A stretch of DNA of 64,000 nt, taken from assembly GCA_964447285.1 (NCBI GenBank), contig CAYURO010000018.1, positions 1 through 64,000 on the forward strand, read 5' to 3'. The DNA is from CAJBNH01 sp964447285 (GTDB taxonomy: Bacteria > Myxococcota_A > UBA9042). The notes under the pieces were generated by a model. That model worked only from the letters and a program-made list of their open reading frames with translations. It searched no databases and was not told where the DNA came from. Positions within the stretch are counted from its first letter, which is position 1; each line of letters starts with the position of its first letter. Of the stretch, positions 10,019-17,298 are shown piece after piece. The position numbers were made by a program, and so were the translations under genes.

Positions 10019-10036
10019 ACCCACATTCTTGTGGGT
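10019..10036. repeat. short perfect hairpin in leader of the lipoprotein gene
   Basis: ACCCACA-TTCT-TGTGGGT, a 7-bp perfect stem with a 4-base loop, 46 bp before the start at 10082. No U-run follows on the plus strand, so it is not a classical terminator; it may be a leader structure. Confidence 0.35.
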
Positions 10037-10081
10037 CCGTTGACCTGTCCAGTCTTGCCAATTTCACCCAAGGAGTCTGCC

Positions 10082-11014
10082 ATGCAGCGTGTTCGCCACC
10101 TGTTTCTCGCGCTCTGCCTCACGGCGTTGGCCCTGACCGGTTGCAAGAAGGCAGCCGACACCGCTCCGCCGCCCTCCGACAAGCCGGCTGCTCAGACCGC
10201 TGCCGCTGCCACGCCCGAGGCGCCGCCCCCCGCTCCCAAGGAGGAGCCGCTCGCCGTCGCCAAGCGCCTGCTCGAGCCCAAGACCGCCCAGGACCTGACG
10301 GATGGTCTGCACGCCGCGATCGAGGCGCTGGCCAAGGCGAAGGTGGCAGAGGGTAGCGAGACCCATTTCGCCGAGGGCGAGGAAGCCGTCCCTGTGTTCG
10401 AGAAGGCGCTGAACAACGCACTGTCTGCTCGGCTGACTCCCCCTCTGGATGACGCAGCCAAAGCCAAGCTGAGCGAGGAAGTTCAGACCATCATCACCGA
10501 GACCATGACCAGCGGACCGAATCCGACCCGGGTGCTCATGGCCTCTCGCGCCTGCACCGAGCTGGCCCGCAAGCCTGAGAATCTTGCCAAGGTTGTGGAT
10601 AGCCTGAAGAACATGGTCTCGGCCAAGACGGTGGTCGAGATTGCCCGTTGCGTGTTTACGGACGCGCCCAACGAGATCGCCGCGCGCGCCCGCAAGGCTT
10701 GGGACCCGAACGAGACTGCGGACCAGCAGCTCGCTCTGTTTGCCGTCGCCGAGGGCACCGCCAAGGTCGCCCTGATCGACACCTTCACTCACCCCGCGCT
10801 GAAGGGAAACACCAAGGTCGCTGCGGCGTTGGCGGCCGAATGGGACAACAAGATCCTGACGACCAACTCGCGCTACACCATCCTGATGATCCTCAAAAAC
10901 ATCTGCGCCAAGCCCCAGATGGACGCCATCGCCGCCAAGCTGGCCGGTGCAGCGGACCCGGAGACGCAGGGTCTGCTGCGGGCGGCCAAGGCTCCGCTGA
11001 CGAACTGCCCGTAA
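10082..11014 (+). CDS. lipoprotein, paralogue of the gene at 19341
   Basis: 310 residues. Lipoprotein signal ending ALTGC (Cys21), then a Pro/Ala-rich tether (to about residue 55) and an all-helical domain with regularly spaced Ala/Leu/Lys helices resembling tandem helical repeats. AAGGAG precedes ATG 10082. It has the same length and layout as the protein at 19341, including a shared KTAxDL...LHxAI...KVAEG segment near residues 70-95, so the two are likely paralogues. It probably sits on the periplasmic side of a membrane. No known domain recognised. Confidence 0.75.
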   Translation: MQRVRHLFLALCLTALALTGCKKAADTAPPPSDKPAAQTAAAATPEAPPPAPKEEPLAVAKRLLEPKTAQDLTDGLHAAIEALAKAKVAEGSETHFAEGEEAVPVFEKALNNALSARLTPPLDDAAKAKLSEEVQTIITETMTSGPNPTRVLMASRACTELARKPENLAKVVDSLKNMVSAKTVVEIARCVFTDAPNEIAARARKAWDPNETADQQLALFAVAEGTAKVALIDTFTHPALKGNTKVAAALAAEWDNKILTTNSRYTILMILKNICAKPQMDAIAAKLAGAADPETQGLLRAAKAPLTNCP

Positions 11015-11074
11015 TTGCGCCGGATCTCGCGGCGGCCGAACCTTTCCGCACATCACGCATCGCAACGGTTCACA

Positions 11075-11093
11075 TGCGACGCCGTCTGTCGTA
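11075..11093. promoter_or_regulatory. palindrome TGCGACg-N5-TGTCGtA, site 6
   Basis: Degenerate copy of the palindrome, 76 bp upstream of the start at 11169. Confidence 0.3.
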
Positions 11094-11168
11094 CCCATGG
11101 CCGATAACCCTCGTTGCCACGCACCCCGGAGCATCCGGGCGCTTCACCTGCGTGGACAAGGAGGCACC

Positions 11169-12572
11169 ATGGGCATGGGATGGAGAGAACAGCCGACGCG
11201 AGTTCGTGCGAGCCGCGCCAAGCCACAGTACGTCCTGAATTCCCGCATCGCTTTGGTGGGCGGCAGCCAAGTCCTGACCCAGGCGATCTGGGCGCACATT
11301 GTCGAGCCCGTTGCCGCGGGGCTGGTCCAACACGGGCTGACGGTGCTGTGGTGCGGCATGGGGACCGGAGTCGCCGGCGCCATCGTGCGCAGGGTGTTGG
11401 AGCTTGGGGGAAAGGCCGAGGCCGTCGTTGTCGCGGGCGACACCCCGCCCGGAATGCCCAAGCAAATCAAGGTGTACGAGGCAACGGACCTGCATGACCG
11501 CACGCGGCAGCTGACGACACGGTCCGACGGCGCCCTGATCGTGCCGGGTGGTCTGGGCACCCTGATGGAAGTCACGACGATGATGGCGTTTCGCGCGAGC
11601 GGCGAGTACCCGCACCCGGTCGTCGTCTACAACGCAGACGACTGGGCCAAGACCCTGCTGGATACCGTTGCCCAGCTGCAGACCGACGGCGCGGTGGCCG
11701 CGCGAGGCTTCTTCGAGTGCGCCACCACGGCGTCCGAGGCCGTTGCGCTGGTGACACTGTCGCGCCCCAAGCAGTACACGGTCGCGAAGTTCCGCAAACG
11801 ACTGCCGCCTCAAGAGCCCCTTCACGACGAGTTGTTTGCGCTGGCCCGGGACAGCGCCGCCGCTTTTCGCGGTCTGCCTACCCCGTTGCGGTGCCAGCGC
11901 TTCGACCGGGCAGCCCGCGACCCCGCGCTGCCCAGCTTCGTCGTCGTCGTGCACACGCCCCCGAGTCAGGCGGTGTTTGATGCCGCATTTCAGGATGAAG
12001 ACCAGCGCGTCGTGCTGGCCGCGGCGGACCGGGCTTCGCACGACCACGTCCGCACCTTCCTGCAGCAACACCAAACCACCTTCATCCAGGGCGCTTCGGG
12101 CAAGGGAGGAGCCAAACGCGAGCTGGCCAAGCGGTGGCTGGGCAGTCTGGACCCCCAAACCCAAGCGCTGGTCGCGCAGACTCTCGGCCGCGGGCACACG
12201 CTGAACGTCGCGTTGCGCAGGCTGCAAGCCGACGTAGACCCCAACGCCCCGTCGTCCCTGCGGCTGACCAGGCTTCTGCCCGGGGACCCCGCGCTTGCCC
12301 TTGCGTGGAACGAGCCGTTGCCACTGCTGCGGTTGGCGCAACAACGGTGGGCCATTCCCAGCGACCGCATTCAGGCTTGTCACGCGCTGGTCGAGCGGCT
12401 GGGACCGGGCCAGACCACCGTTCCGCTCGGTGAGGGGCGCACCGTCGTCGAGGTGCTGAAGGACATCGCCCGCGAGCTCGACGACGCCAAGCTGGTTGCG
12501 AGACTGTCCCAGTGGGAGAAAGCGCCGGTCGCGGGCGGCGTTGCGATGCAGGTGGATGGGATTCGGGGGTGA
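11169..12572 (+). CDS. LOG-family (lysine decarboxylase-like) protein with novel C-terminal domain
   Basis: 467 residues. AAGGAGG lies five bases before ATG 11169. Residues about 20-200 form the Rossmann-like LOG domain, with the family hallmark PGGLGTLME (residues 126-134) and an upstream CGMGTGVAGA nucleotide loop. LOG enzymes hydrolyse ribose-5-phosphate from nucleoside monophosphates (cytokinin-activating or related nucleotide hydrolases). Typical LOG proteins are about 180-230 residues. Here about 260 further residues follow (from LSRPKQYTVAKF), with no motif I recognise, including a PSFVVVVHTPPSQAV segment and a basic GKGGAKRELAKRW stretch. The enzyme class is well supported; the extension is unexplained. 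Confidence 0.85.
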   Translation: MGMGWREQPTRVRASRAKPQYVLNSRIALVGGSQVLTQAIWAHIVEPVAAGLVQHGLTVLWCGMGTGVAGAIVRRVLELGGKAEAVVVAGDTPPGMPKQIKVYEATDLHDRTRQLTTRSDGALIVPGGLGTLMEVTTMMAFRASGEYPHPVVVYNADDWAKTLLDTVAQLQTDGAVAARGFFECATTASEAVALVTLSRPKQYTVAKFRKRLPPQEPLHDELFALARDSAAAFRGLPTPLRCQRFDRAARDPALPSFVVVVHTPPSQAVFDAAFQDEDQRVVLAAADRASHDHVRTFLQQHQTTFIQGASGKGGAKRELAKRWLGSLDPQTQALVAQTLGRGHTLNVALRRLQADVDPNAPSSLRLTRLLPGDPALALAWNEPLPLLRLAQQRWAIPSDRIQACHALVERLGPGQTTVPLGEGRTVVEVLKDIARELDDAKLVARLSQWEKAPVAGGVAMQVDGIRG

Positions 12573-12631
12573 GGGGGACTGCATCGACGGCGCCATGACA
12601 CGAAGAGCACGTCACGCAGACGGTGTCTCGT

Positions 12632-12674
12632 GTGCTCGCGACAGGATTTGAACCTGTGACTCCCGCTGTGTGAA
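12632..12674 (-). repeat. tRNA-Val 3'-half duplicate, candidate attachment site
   Basis: Matches 15242-15284, the 3' half of the intact tRNA-Val from the anticodon loop through the acceptor, in the same orientation at 40 of 43 bases, including a 28-base identical core (12637-12664). The match stops at the 5' edge of the anticodon loop, where tRNA integrases commonly cross over. The 5' half of a tRNA is absent here. Confidence 0.85.
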
Positions 12675-12697
12675 CCGCTCGGGACGGTCCGAGCGGT
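12674..12697. repeat. perfect hairpin abutting the tRNA duplicate
   Basis: ACCGCTCGG-GACGGT-CCGAGCGGT, a 9-bp perfect stem starting at the last base of the tRNA duplicate. A second hairpin, CGTCCCGG-N6-CCGGGACG, lies at 12730-12751. Either could be part of a recombination site or the end of a transcript. Confidence 0.4.
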
Positions 12698-12782
12698 CTT
12701 GCGGTGGCGAGGAAGAACAGCAAGTTAGGCGTCCCGGAGCGTCCCGGGACGAGCCCAGCCGACGACAAAATGTGGGAGTAGA

Positions 12783-12808
12783 TGTGGGACCGGGGGCGAA
12801 GTCCCACA
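12783..12808. repeat. inverted repeat TGTGGGAC-N10-GTCCCACA, copy 1
   Basis: Perfect 8-bp arms separated by exactly 10 bases. A second copy with the same arms and the same spacing but a different loop lies at 13036-13061. Confidence 0.6.
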
Positions 12809-13035
12809 ATTCGGGAGATCTGCCTGTGTGTTCGACGGGTTGGGTCTGTCTTGCCGGCACCTTCGGCGGGATCTGCGATTGAACCTGCGGATTGAACCTG
12901 TCGCGGCCGCATTCAACCTTCGAGAATCACATGCGTTCATGGCGCGCGTCGGGCCCATTGGAGGGGGCGAGGAGCACTGATCGGCGTCTTCGGGCCAGTC
13001 GGAGGGTCCGATCCGGCCCCGAACGGCCGTTCTGG

Positions 13036-13061
13036 TGTGGGACTTGCGAACCGGTCCCACA
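13036..13061. repeat. inverted repeat TGTGGGAC-N10-GTCCCACA, copy 2
   Basis: Perfect arms (9 bp with flanking G/C), loop of 10 bases. It lies 60 bp downstream of the nucleotidyltransferase stop. Without a U-run it is not a clear terminator. Confidence 0.6.
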
Positions 13062-13120
13062 CGATCGCGGATTCGATAGCACGTGCCGGCTGTTGCGTGC
13101 GGGTTGGTGATCCTGTCTGG

Positions 13121-13924
13121 CTACATGCCGACGGCGCGCAGGAGCCGCCGCGTCAACACGCTGCAGGATGCGCGCACGGTCTCGGGGTTCTCGAACGGCT
13201 CGAGCGAACGAGCGGCCATCCTCGCACCGGCGCCGTCGCCGTCCCCGAACAGGGTTGCCAGGTAGCCCAACCCGGACCTTGCCACCTGCTCCGTCACCGG
13301 GTCGGCGAGCAACCGCTCGAACCGAGCAGCCAGGTCCTCGGTTGCACAGGCCTGCAGCAGACGCAGCACGTCCAGTGCATCCTTGTCGCTCGCCCTATCC
13401 GGAAGGTCGAGCCGCTCCTGCAGCTTGTAGGCCTTGGCCACGAGCAGTGCCGCTGGCCCCGCCACCTGGATGGCGAACTCCCGGACATCGACCGCGGGCT
13501 CGAGAGACGCCACCAGACGCGCGCCCTGGTCGACCAGCGCAGCCTCGAGCCCGGTCGTCTTGCGGGCGATGCTGTTGCCGTGCACGCCCAACCTCGCGCC
13601 ACGTCGACCGGCGCCTCCGACCGCGGACGGGACAAGGAGGTCGACCTGCTGGCCGCCGGCCGCCCACCAGATGCCCGGATCGACGCCGGGCGTGAAGCCG
13701 GCCGCCGATAGCGCTTCGCGCAGGAGCGGCTCGGGGTGCAAGCGGGCCGGGTCCAGCACGAGATCGGCGTCTGTCGTGTAGGGCGCCACCGCGAAGTCGG
13801 TCTCGCCCGCGTGCAGGTAGATGGCCTGCGCGCCGACCAGCACCACGGCCTCCCTGTGCGCACCGAGTGCGTCGAGCACGTCGAGCAGCACCCGCCTCGC
13901 CAGCACGTACTGCGGGTCACGCAC
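13121..13924 (-). CDS. nucleotidyltransferase-fold protein, AbiEii-like toxin candidate
   Basis: 267 residues. The N-terminus has the Pol-beta-type minimal nucleotidyltransferase pattern: VLVGAQAIYLHAG (helix-turn, residues 29-40) followed by TTDADLVLD with the metal-binding pair D52 and D54. A third acidic strand may be QQVDLLVP. The C-terminal half is helical. Proteins of this fold paired with an upstream winged-helix partner form AbiE type IV toxin-antitoxin/phage-exclusion systems; the toxin transfers nucleotides to tRNA or other targets. The GTG start at 13924 overlaps the preceding gene by 8 bases (GTGCGTGA), so translation is coupled. The fold assignment is good; the toxin role is inference from pairing and island context. 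Confidence 0.7.
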   Translation of the reverse strand: MRDPQYVLARRVLLDVLDALGAHREAVVLVGAQAIYLHAGETDFAVAPYTTDADLVLDPARLHPEPLLREALSAAGFTPGVDPGIWWAAGGQQVDLLVPSAVGGAGRRGARLGVHGNSIARKTTGLEAALVDQGARLVASLEPAVDVREFAIQVAGPAALLVAKAYKLQERLDLPDRASDKDALDVLRLLQACATEDLAARFERLLADPVTEQVARSGLGYLATLFGDGDGAGARMAARSLEPFENPETVRASCSVLTRRLLRAVGM

Positions 13925-14951
13925 GCCACACCTCCTCGGAGCGCGCCATCCAATCGAGCAGCGCCTGCCCCTCCGCCGGGCCGCGGCCGGGGCTGGTCAG
14001 CAGGTCGGCGACCACCTGGCTGGGGCTGGCAAGGACCAGACCGTCGCGCATCAGCGTCCGCTCGAACACGACCGGGTCGAACGGCTCGACCAGCAGGACG
14101 TTCGCGCCCGCCTCGGCCGGTTCAAGGTCCAGGGCGTCGGCGACGGACGTCGACTCGACGAACACCGTGGCGAGGCGCGGGGCGGCGACAGGGGCGAGCA
14201 TTGAGGCAGGCATCGACCCGGTTACGGCATATCGAAATGGTGCCGTGCGAAGCCGTTCGGTCAGCGCGGCCAGACCGCGCGGCGCCAGCCAGGTCGTCAT
14301 CTGGTTCGAGGTCATCAGCGCGTAGTCCTGGGTCCACCGCCGCAGGAGCTTGGGCCAGTCGACGGACGCAACCGACCCCCGACCCTCTCGTACGATGATC
14401 GCCTCGCGGTCGAGCAGGCCGAGGACCCGCGCGACCGAACCGAGCGGCGTACCCGACCGTTGCGCCAGCTCGCGCACCCCGTACGGCGGGCGCAGGTCGC
14501 ACAGGGCTCGTACGACCCGTCCGGCCGCCGCTCCTCGCAGCGATGCGAGCGGCCGAGGCTGCGGCGCCGGGTCCTTGGTGGCGCCCGTGGTCCTCAGGAA
14601 GAGGGCGGGCCGGTCCAGCGCGACGCGGAGGTTGCCGGTAGCGTCGGCGTAGTTGCCGCCCAGCTCGACGATCCGTTCCTGGGTCAGCGGGCTGAGGTAG
14701 GGCGCCCAGACCAGCATGACGTGGCCTTGCGCCGGCGGCGGGCCGCGCAGCAGCCCGTCGATGTCCCTGGGCTCGAGCCGGTTCCGCGACAGGACCTCCA
14801 AGGAGGCGACCACGCCGTCGGGCCCGCGCAGGATCAAGGTTCGGACGGGCGAGGACGACGGGGTGACCGTCCAACTCGCCGGCAGGTGGGTTGCCAGGAG
14901 GGCCGGCAGCGATGGGGTAGGTGTTCCGTTCCTGGTAGTGTTCCGCGTCAT
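13917..14951 (-). CDS. winged-helix regulator, AbiEi-like antitoxin candidate
   Basis: 344 residues from ATG 14951. The first ~130 residues resemble a nuclease-like fold of the AbiEi_2 type, with YLSPLTQERIVELG...NYADATGNLRVAL (the Y-x-D-x-x-G-N pattern). Residues about 165-230 form a winged helix (VVRALCDLRPPYGVRELAQ, then SVARVLGLLDREAIIV). The remainder, with RYAVTGSMPASMLAP, is an alpha/beta domain. It likely represses its own promoter and neutralises the downstream nucleotidyltransferase. The start is chosen because a consensus-like promoter places transcription start one base before this ATG. In-frame ATGs at 14960 and 14987 lie inside that promoter. Confidence 0.65.
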   Translation of the reverse strand: MTRNTTRNGTPTPSLPALLATHLPASWTVTPSSSPVRTLILRGPDGVVASLEVLSRNRLEPRDIDGLLRGPPPAQGHVMLVWAPYLSPLTQERIVELGGNYADATGNLRVALDRPALFLRTTGATKDPAPQPRPLASLRGAAAGRVVRALCDLRPPYGVRELAQRSGTPLGSVARVLGLLDREAIIVREGRGSVASVDWPKLLRRWTQDYALMTSNQMTTWLAPRGLAALTERLRTAPFRYAVTGSMPASMLAPVAAPRLATVFVESTSVADALDLEPAEAGANVLLVEPFDPVVFERTLMRDGLVLASPSQVVADLLTSPGRGPAEGQALLDWMARSEEVWRA

Positions 14952-14987
14952 GTGGAACATGCTGCTATGTGGAACGTTGGGTGTCAA
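14952..14987 (-). promoter_or_regulatory. promoter/operator of the AbiE-like operon, probably leaderless
   Basis: -35 TTGACA (14982-14987), 17-base spacer, -10-like CAGCAT (14959-14964), and 7 bases to the ATG at 14951, implying a leaderless message. Two direct TGTGGAAC boxes (14951-14958 and 14968-14975), plus GTTCC at 14940-14944, overlap the promoter; GTTCC and the first box form an inverted repeat. This is a plausible autorepressor operator. Confidence 0.5.
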
Positions 14988-15212
14988 GGCGGCCGACGGG
15001 AGGTCGCGCCCGGAGGATGGACGAGGCCTCTTGCGTGGCGACGGAGTGGATGTAGGTGTACATCGGTGGGACCTTGACCGTGCCAGGCATCTTCTTCGCT
15101 ATCTCAAGTTGGTACCCGTACTCCGCGATGGCTGCCTGAATCGCCGCCGTCACGAGTACCTGAAGGGGTGTGGTGGCACCTGGAAGGGGTTTGGCCTGAG
15201 CCAGAAACACGA

Positions 15213-15236
15213 AACCCCCGGCATTTGCCGAGGGTT
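15213..15236 (-). terminator. rho-independent terminator of tRNA-Val
   Basis: On the minus strand, a stem of about 10-11 bp (AACCCTCGGCA paired with TGCCGGGGGTT, one G-T pair) is followed by TTTCGTGTTTC. It begins 7 bases after the tRNA 3' end. Confidence 0.75.
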
Positions 15237-15242
15237 CTTGAG

Positions 15243-15314
15243 TGCGCGCGACAGGATTTGAACCTGTGACTCCCACCGTGTGAAGGTGATACTCTACCGC
15301 TGAGTTACGCGCGC
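15243..15314 (-). tRNA. tRNA-Val (anticodon CAC)
   Basis: 72-nt cloverleaf read on the minus strand: acceptor GCGCGCG/CGCGCGC, D stem ACTC/GAGT, anticodon stem TCACC/GGTGG with loop TTCACAC giving anticodon CAC (codon GUG), T stem ACAGG/CCTGT with loop TTCAAAT, and discriminator A. CCA is not encoded. It serves as the integration target of the neighbouring island, and its 3' half is duplicated at 12632-12674. Confidence 0.95.
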
Positions 15315-15348
15315 ATCATCCGCAAGGCTCGCCTGCGAACGGCCGCGA

Positions 15349-15377
15349 ACCTTGCCGCAGGCGTTCGCGCTTGTCAA
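15349..15377 (-). promoter_or_regulatory. promoter of tRNA-Val
   Basis: TTGACA (15372-15377), 17-base spacer, CAAGGT (15349-15354). The predicted start lies about 28 bases before the tRNA. The -35 is consensus and the -10 is weak. Confidence 0.5.
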
Positions 15378-15438
15378 CCGGCCCCGACGTCGGCAAGACT
15401 CCCGCTCCCGCCCGCCCCCCAACCACGCGCGAGCCCCG

Positions 15439-16281
15439 ATGCCCCCGACCCGCACCACCCTGATCGCCCTGGCCACCCGCTACGACGCCTTCCTGCTCGA
15501 CGCCTACGGCACGCTCGTCCACGGCACCGAGGTCTGCCCAGGCGCCGGCGAAGCCCTGCGCCTGCTCGACCGGCTGGGCAAGCGCTGGCTGCTGCTCACG
15601 AACGACGCATCGAAACTCTCCGTCCGCGCAGCGGTTCGCTACCAGTCGATGGGCCTGCCAATCACCCCCGATCACATCGTCAACCCCCTGATGCTGCTGC
15701 CCGATCTCTTCACGTCCCGTGCCCTCGTCGGCGCGCGCTGCCGGGTGTTGGGGCCACCTGACTCGTGCGCCTACGTCACCCAAGCCGGCGGTGTCGTCGC
15801 GGCACTGGACGATCCCGCCTTCGACGTCCTGGTCGTCTGCGACGAGTCAGGCTACCCGTTTCTCGAAACCCTGGACGCCACGCTGACGGACCTCGCCCAC
15901 CTGTTCGCCGCGGGACTGCGCCCCGTGCTGCTGCTGCCAAATCCGGACCTGACCTTCACCAAGGACGCGCACCGTCTGGGCTTTGCCGCCGGAACCCTCG
16001 CCCGGATGCTGTCCGAAGGCCTGCACGCGCGCTTTCCAGATCGCCCCGCCGCCGACTTCGCCTTCCAGCCGCTGGGCAAGCCGCACCTGCCGATGTACGC
16101 ACGGGCGCTCGACATTCTGCGCACGAGCAACGTCGTGGTGGTGGGGGATCAACTGGCGACCGACATCCGCGGAGGGCGCGACGCTGGCCTCGACACGGCG
16201 CTCGTCACGTGGGGCGTGTCGCGGTGGCAGGGCGGCGCGGACGACGGCGTCACGCCGGACTGGCTTCTCGAGTCTTGGTAG
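15439..16281 (+). CDS. HAD-superfamily hydrolase, class IIA (NagD-like)
   Basis: 280 residues. Motif I is LLDAYGTLVHG with nucleophile D21, but the usual second Asp is Tyr23, as in some non-canonical HAD families. Motif II is LLLTNDAS; a lysine lies in PLGKPHLPMY; motif III/IV is VVVGDQLATDIRGG. The long cap between motifs II and III is typical of class IIA enzymes acting on small phosphorylated molecules. The replaced acid/base residue leaves the exact reaction uncertain. Start ATG 15439 is favoured because the sequence before it falls in the tRNA promoter region; no strong ribosome site is present. Convergent with arsM (9 bp between stops). Confidence 0.85.
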   Translation: MPPTRTTLIALATRYDAFLLDAYGTLVHGTEVCPGAGEALRLLDRLGKRWLLLTNDASKLSVRAAVRYQSMGLPITPDHIVNPLMLLPDLFTSRALVGARCRVLGPPDSCAYVTQAGGVVAALDDPAFDVLVVCDESGYPFLETLDATLTDLAHLFAAGLRPVLLLPNPDLTFTKDAHRLGFAAGTLARMLSEGLHARFPDRPAADFAFQPLGKPHLPMYARALDILRTSNVVVVGDQLATDIRGGRDAGLDTALVTWGVSRWQGGADDGVTPDWLLESW

Positions 16282-16290
16282 GTCCGTTGT

Positions 16291-17172
16291 TCAGCAGCAC
16301 GACCCCCCACCACCGCAGCAACTGCCCTTGCGCGCCAGGGGCTTGCGTCCGGTCACGGTGATGCTGGCAACCTTGCCCGCCATGCCGGCGAACGCCTCGA
16401 CCAAGTCAGTACCGTCTGCGCCGAACAGCTCGAAGTCGTTCATCACCATCGCGCGGATCTGCTCGGCGGTGTAGTCGACGCGCGAGGCGACCTGGACGTC
16501 CTGCATCCCGACCCGGTGCAACCCCACCAAATAGCGCTTTTCGCTGATGGCCCCGGCAATGCAGGCGGCGTAGGCGGCGGCGTGGTGCTTGACGACGTCG
16601 GGCATGGTCTCGGCCACGATGTCGCTGATGCGAAACTGACCGCCGGGCTTCAGCACCCGCGCGATCTCCGCGAATACCTTGTGCTTCTCTGGCGACAGGT
16701 TGATCACGCAGTTGCTGATCACGTGATCCACCGACGCGTCCTCGACGGGCAGCGCCTCGATCAGTCCCTTGCGCACTTCGATTTGGTGGGCCCCGGCGCG
16801 CTCGGCGTTCTGGCGGGCGGCCTCGATCATCGCGTAGGTCATGTCGACGCCGATCACCTTGCCGGTGGGGCCGACCTTCTGCGCCGCGACCAGCAGGTCC
16901 AGGCCCGCGCCGCTGCCCAGGTCCAGCACGGTCTGTCCAGGCTGTACATCCGCAAACGCCAAGGGGTTGCCGCAGCCGAACGAGCTGGCGCCGGCCTCCG
17001 AGAACGCGTCCAGTTCCTGCGAGTAGCCCGCCGTCTCGACGACCGAGGCGCAGCACGCGGGGCCACAGCCGCAGCCCCCGCTGGCAGCCTGTTGGGTGCG
17101 GCGCAGGGCCTCGGTGTACGCCTGGGACACGCTGTCGTGGACGGGCTGGGGGACGGTTGATTCGGTCGTCAT
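16291..17172 (-). CDS. arsM: arsenite S-adenosylmethionine methyltransferase
   Basis: 293 residues. Class I SAM fold with VLDLGSGAGLDLLVAAQ. The conserved cysteines expected for As(III) binding are present in SSFGCGNP, ISNCVINLSPEK and AACIAGAISE. An N-terminal GCGCGPACC cluster and a C-terminal GSCCGGGGSCC tail add further thiols, as in many ArsM proteins. It methylates As(III) to mono- and dimethylated and volatile species, a detoxification reaction. GGGAG lies six bases before ATG 17172. No arsenic regulator (ArsR) or pump is seen nearby, so the gene stands alone here. Confidence 0.93.
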   Translation of the reverse strand: MTTESTVPQPVHDSVSQAYTEALRRTQQAASGGCGCGPACCASVVETAGYSQELDAFSEAGASSFGCGNPLAFADVQPGQTVLDLGSGAGLDLLVAAQKVGPTGKVIGVDMTYAMIEAARQNAERAGAHQIEVRKGLIEALPVEDASVDHVISNCVINLSPEKHKVFAEIARVLKPGGQFRISDIVAETMPDVVKHHAAAYAACIAGAISEKRYLVGLHRVGMQDVQVASRVDYTAEQIRAMVMNDFELFGADGTDLVEAFAGMAGKVASITVTGRKPLARKGSCCGGGGSCC

Positions 17173-17298
17173 GTCGGGCTCCCTATCTGTGACCCGCAAC
17201 GGCGGTCTTCTCAAACGTGGTCGGCACCTTCAGTCGTCCCGACGCTACCTGTCCGCCAAGCCCGCGGCAAGCCTTCCGATGTGCAAGACCTTCAGGGC

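Larger units (their letters stand above)
12573..13120. other. gene-free left end of tRNA-Val island
   Basis: No convincing coding sequence; frames here are short and lack a ribosome site. It contains the tRNA-Val 3' duplicate (12632-12674), several GC-rich hairpins, a pair of TGTGGGAC-N10-GTCCCACA inverted repeats, and two GATTGAACCTG copies 13 bp apart (12877, 12890) that resemble the T-arm core of the duplicate with one base missing. No integrase remnant is recognisable. Confidence 0.5.
12637..15284. mobile_element. small genomic island at tRNA-Val
   Basis: DNA of about 2.6 kb bounded by a direct repeat of the tRNA-Val 3' half. The intact tRNA is at the right, with its 3' end facing the insert, and the partial copy is at the far left: the layout left by integrase-mediated insertion at a tRNA 3' end. 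The cargo is a two-gene AbiE-like operon (13121-14951). No integrase gene is recognisable, so the element is either decayed or mobilised in trans. Confidence 0.7.

Noticed and set aside
12632..12674. A second complete tRNA gene
   Set aside because: Only the 3' half is present; the sequence upstream of the anticodon loop cannot form the D arm or the matching anticodon stem.
14965..15276. 103-codon minus-strand frame over the tRNA and terminator
   Set aside because: Begins inside tRNA-Val (VTGSNPVART is the usual translation of a tRNA T arm), crosses its terminator and has no ribosome site.
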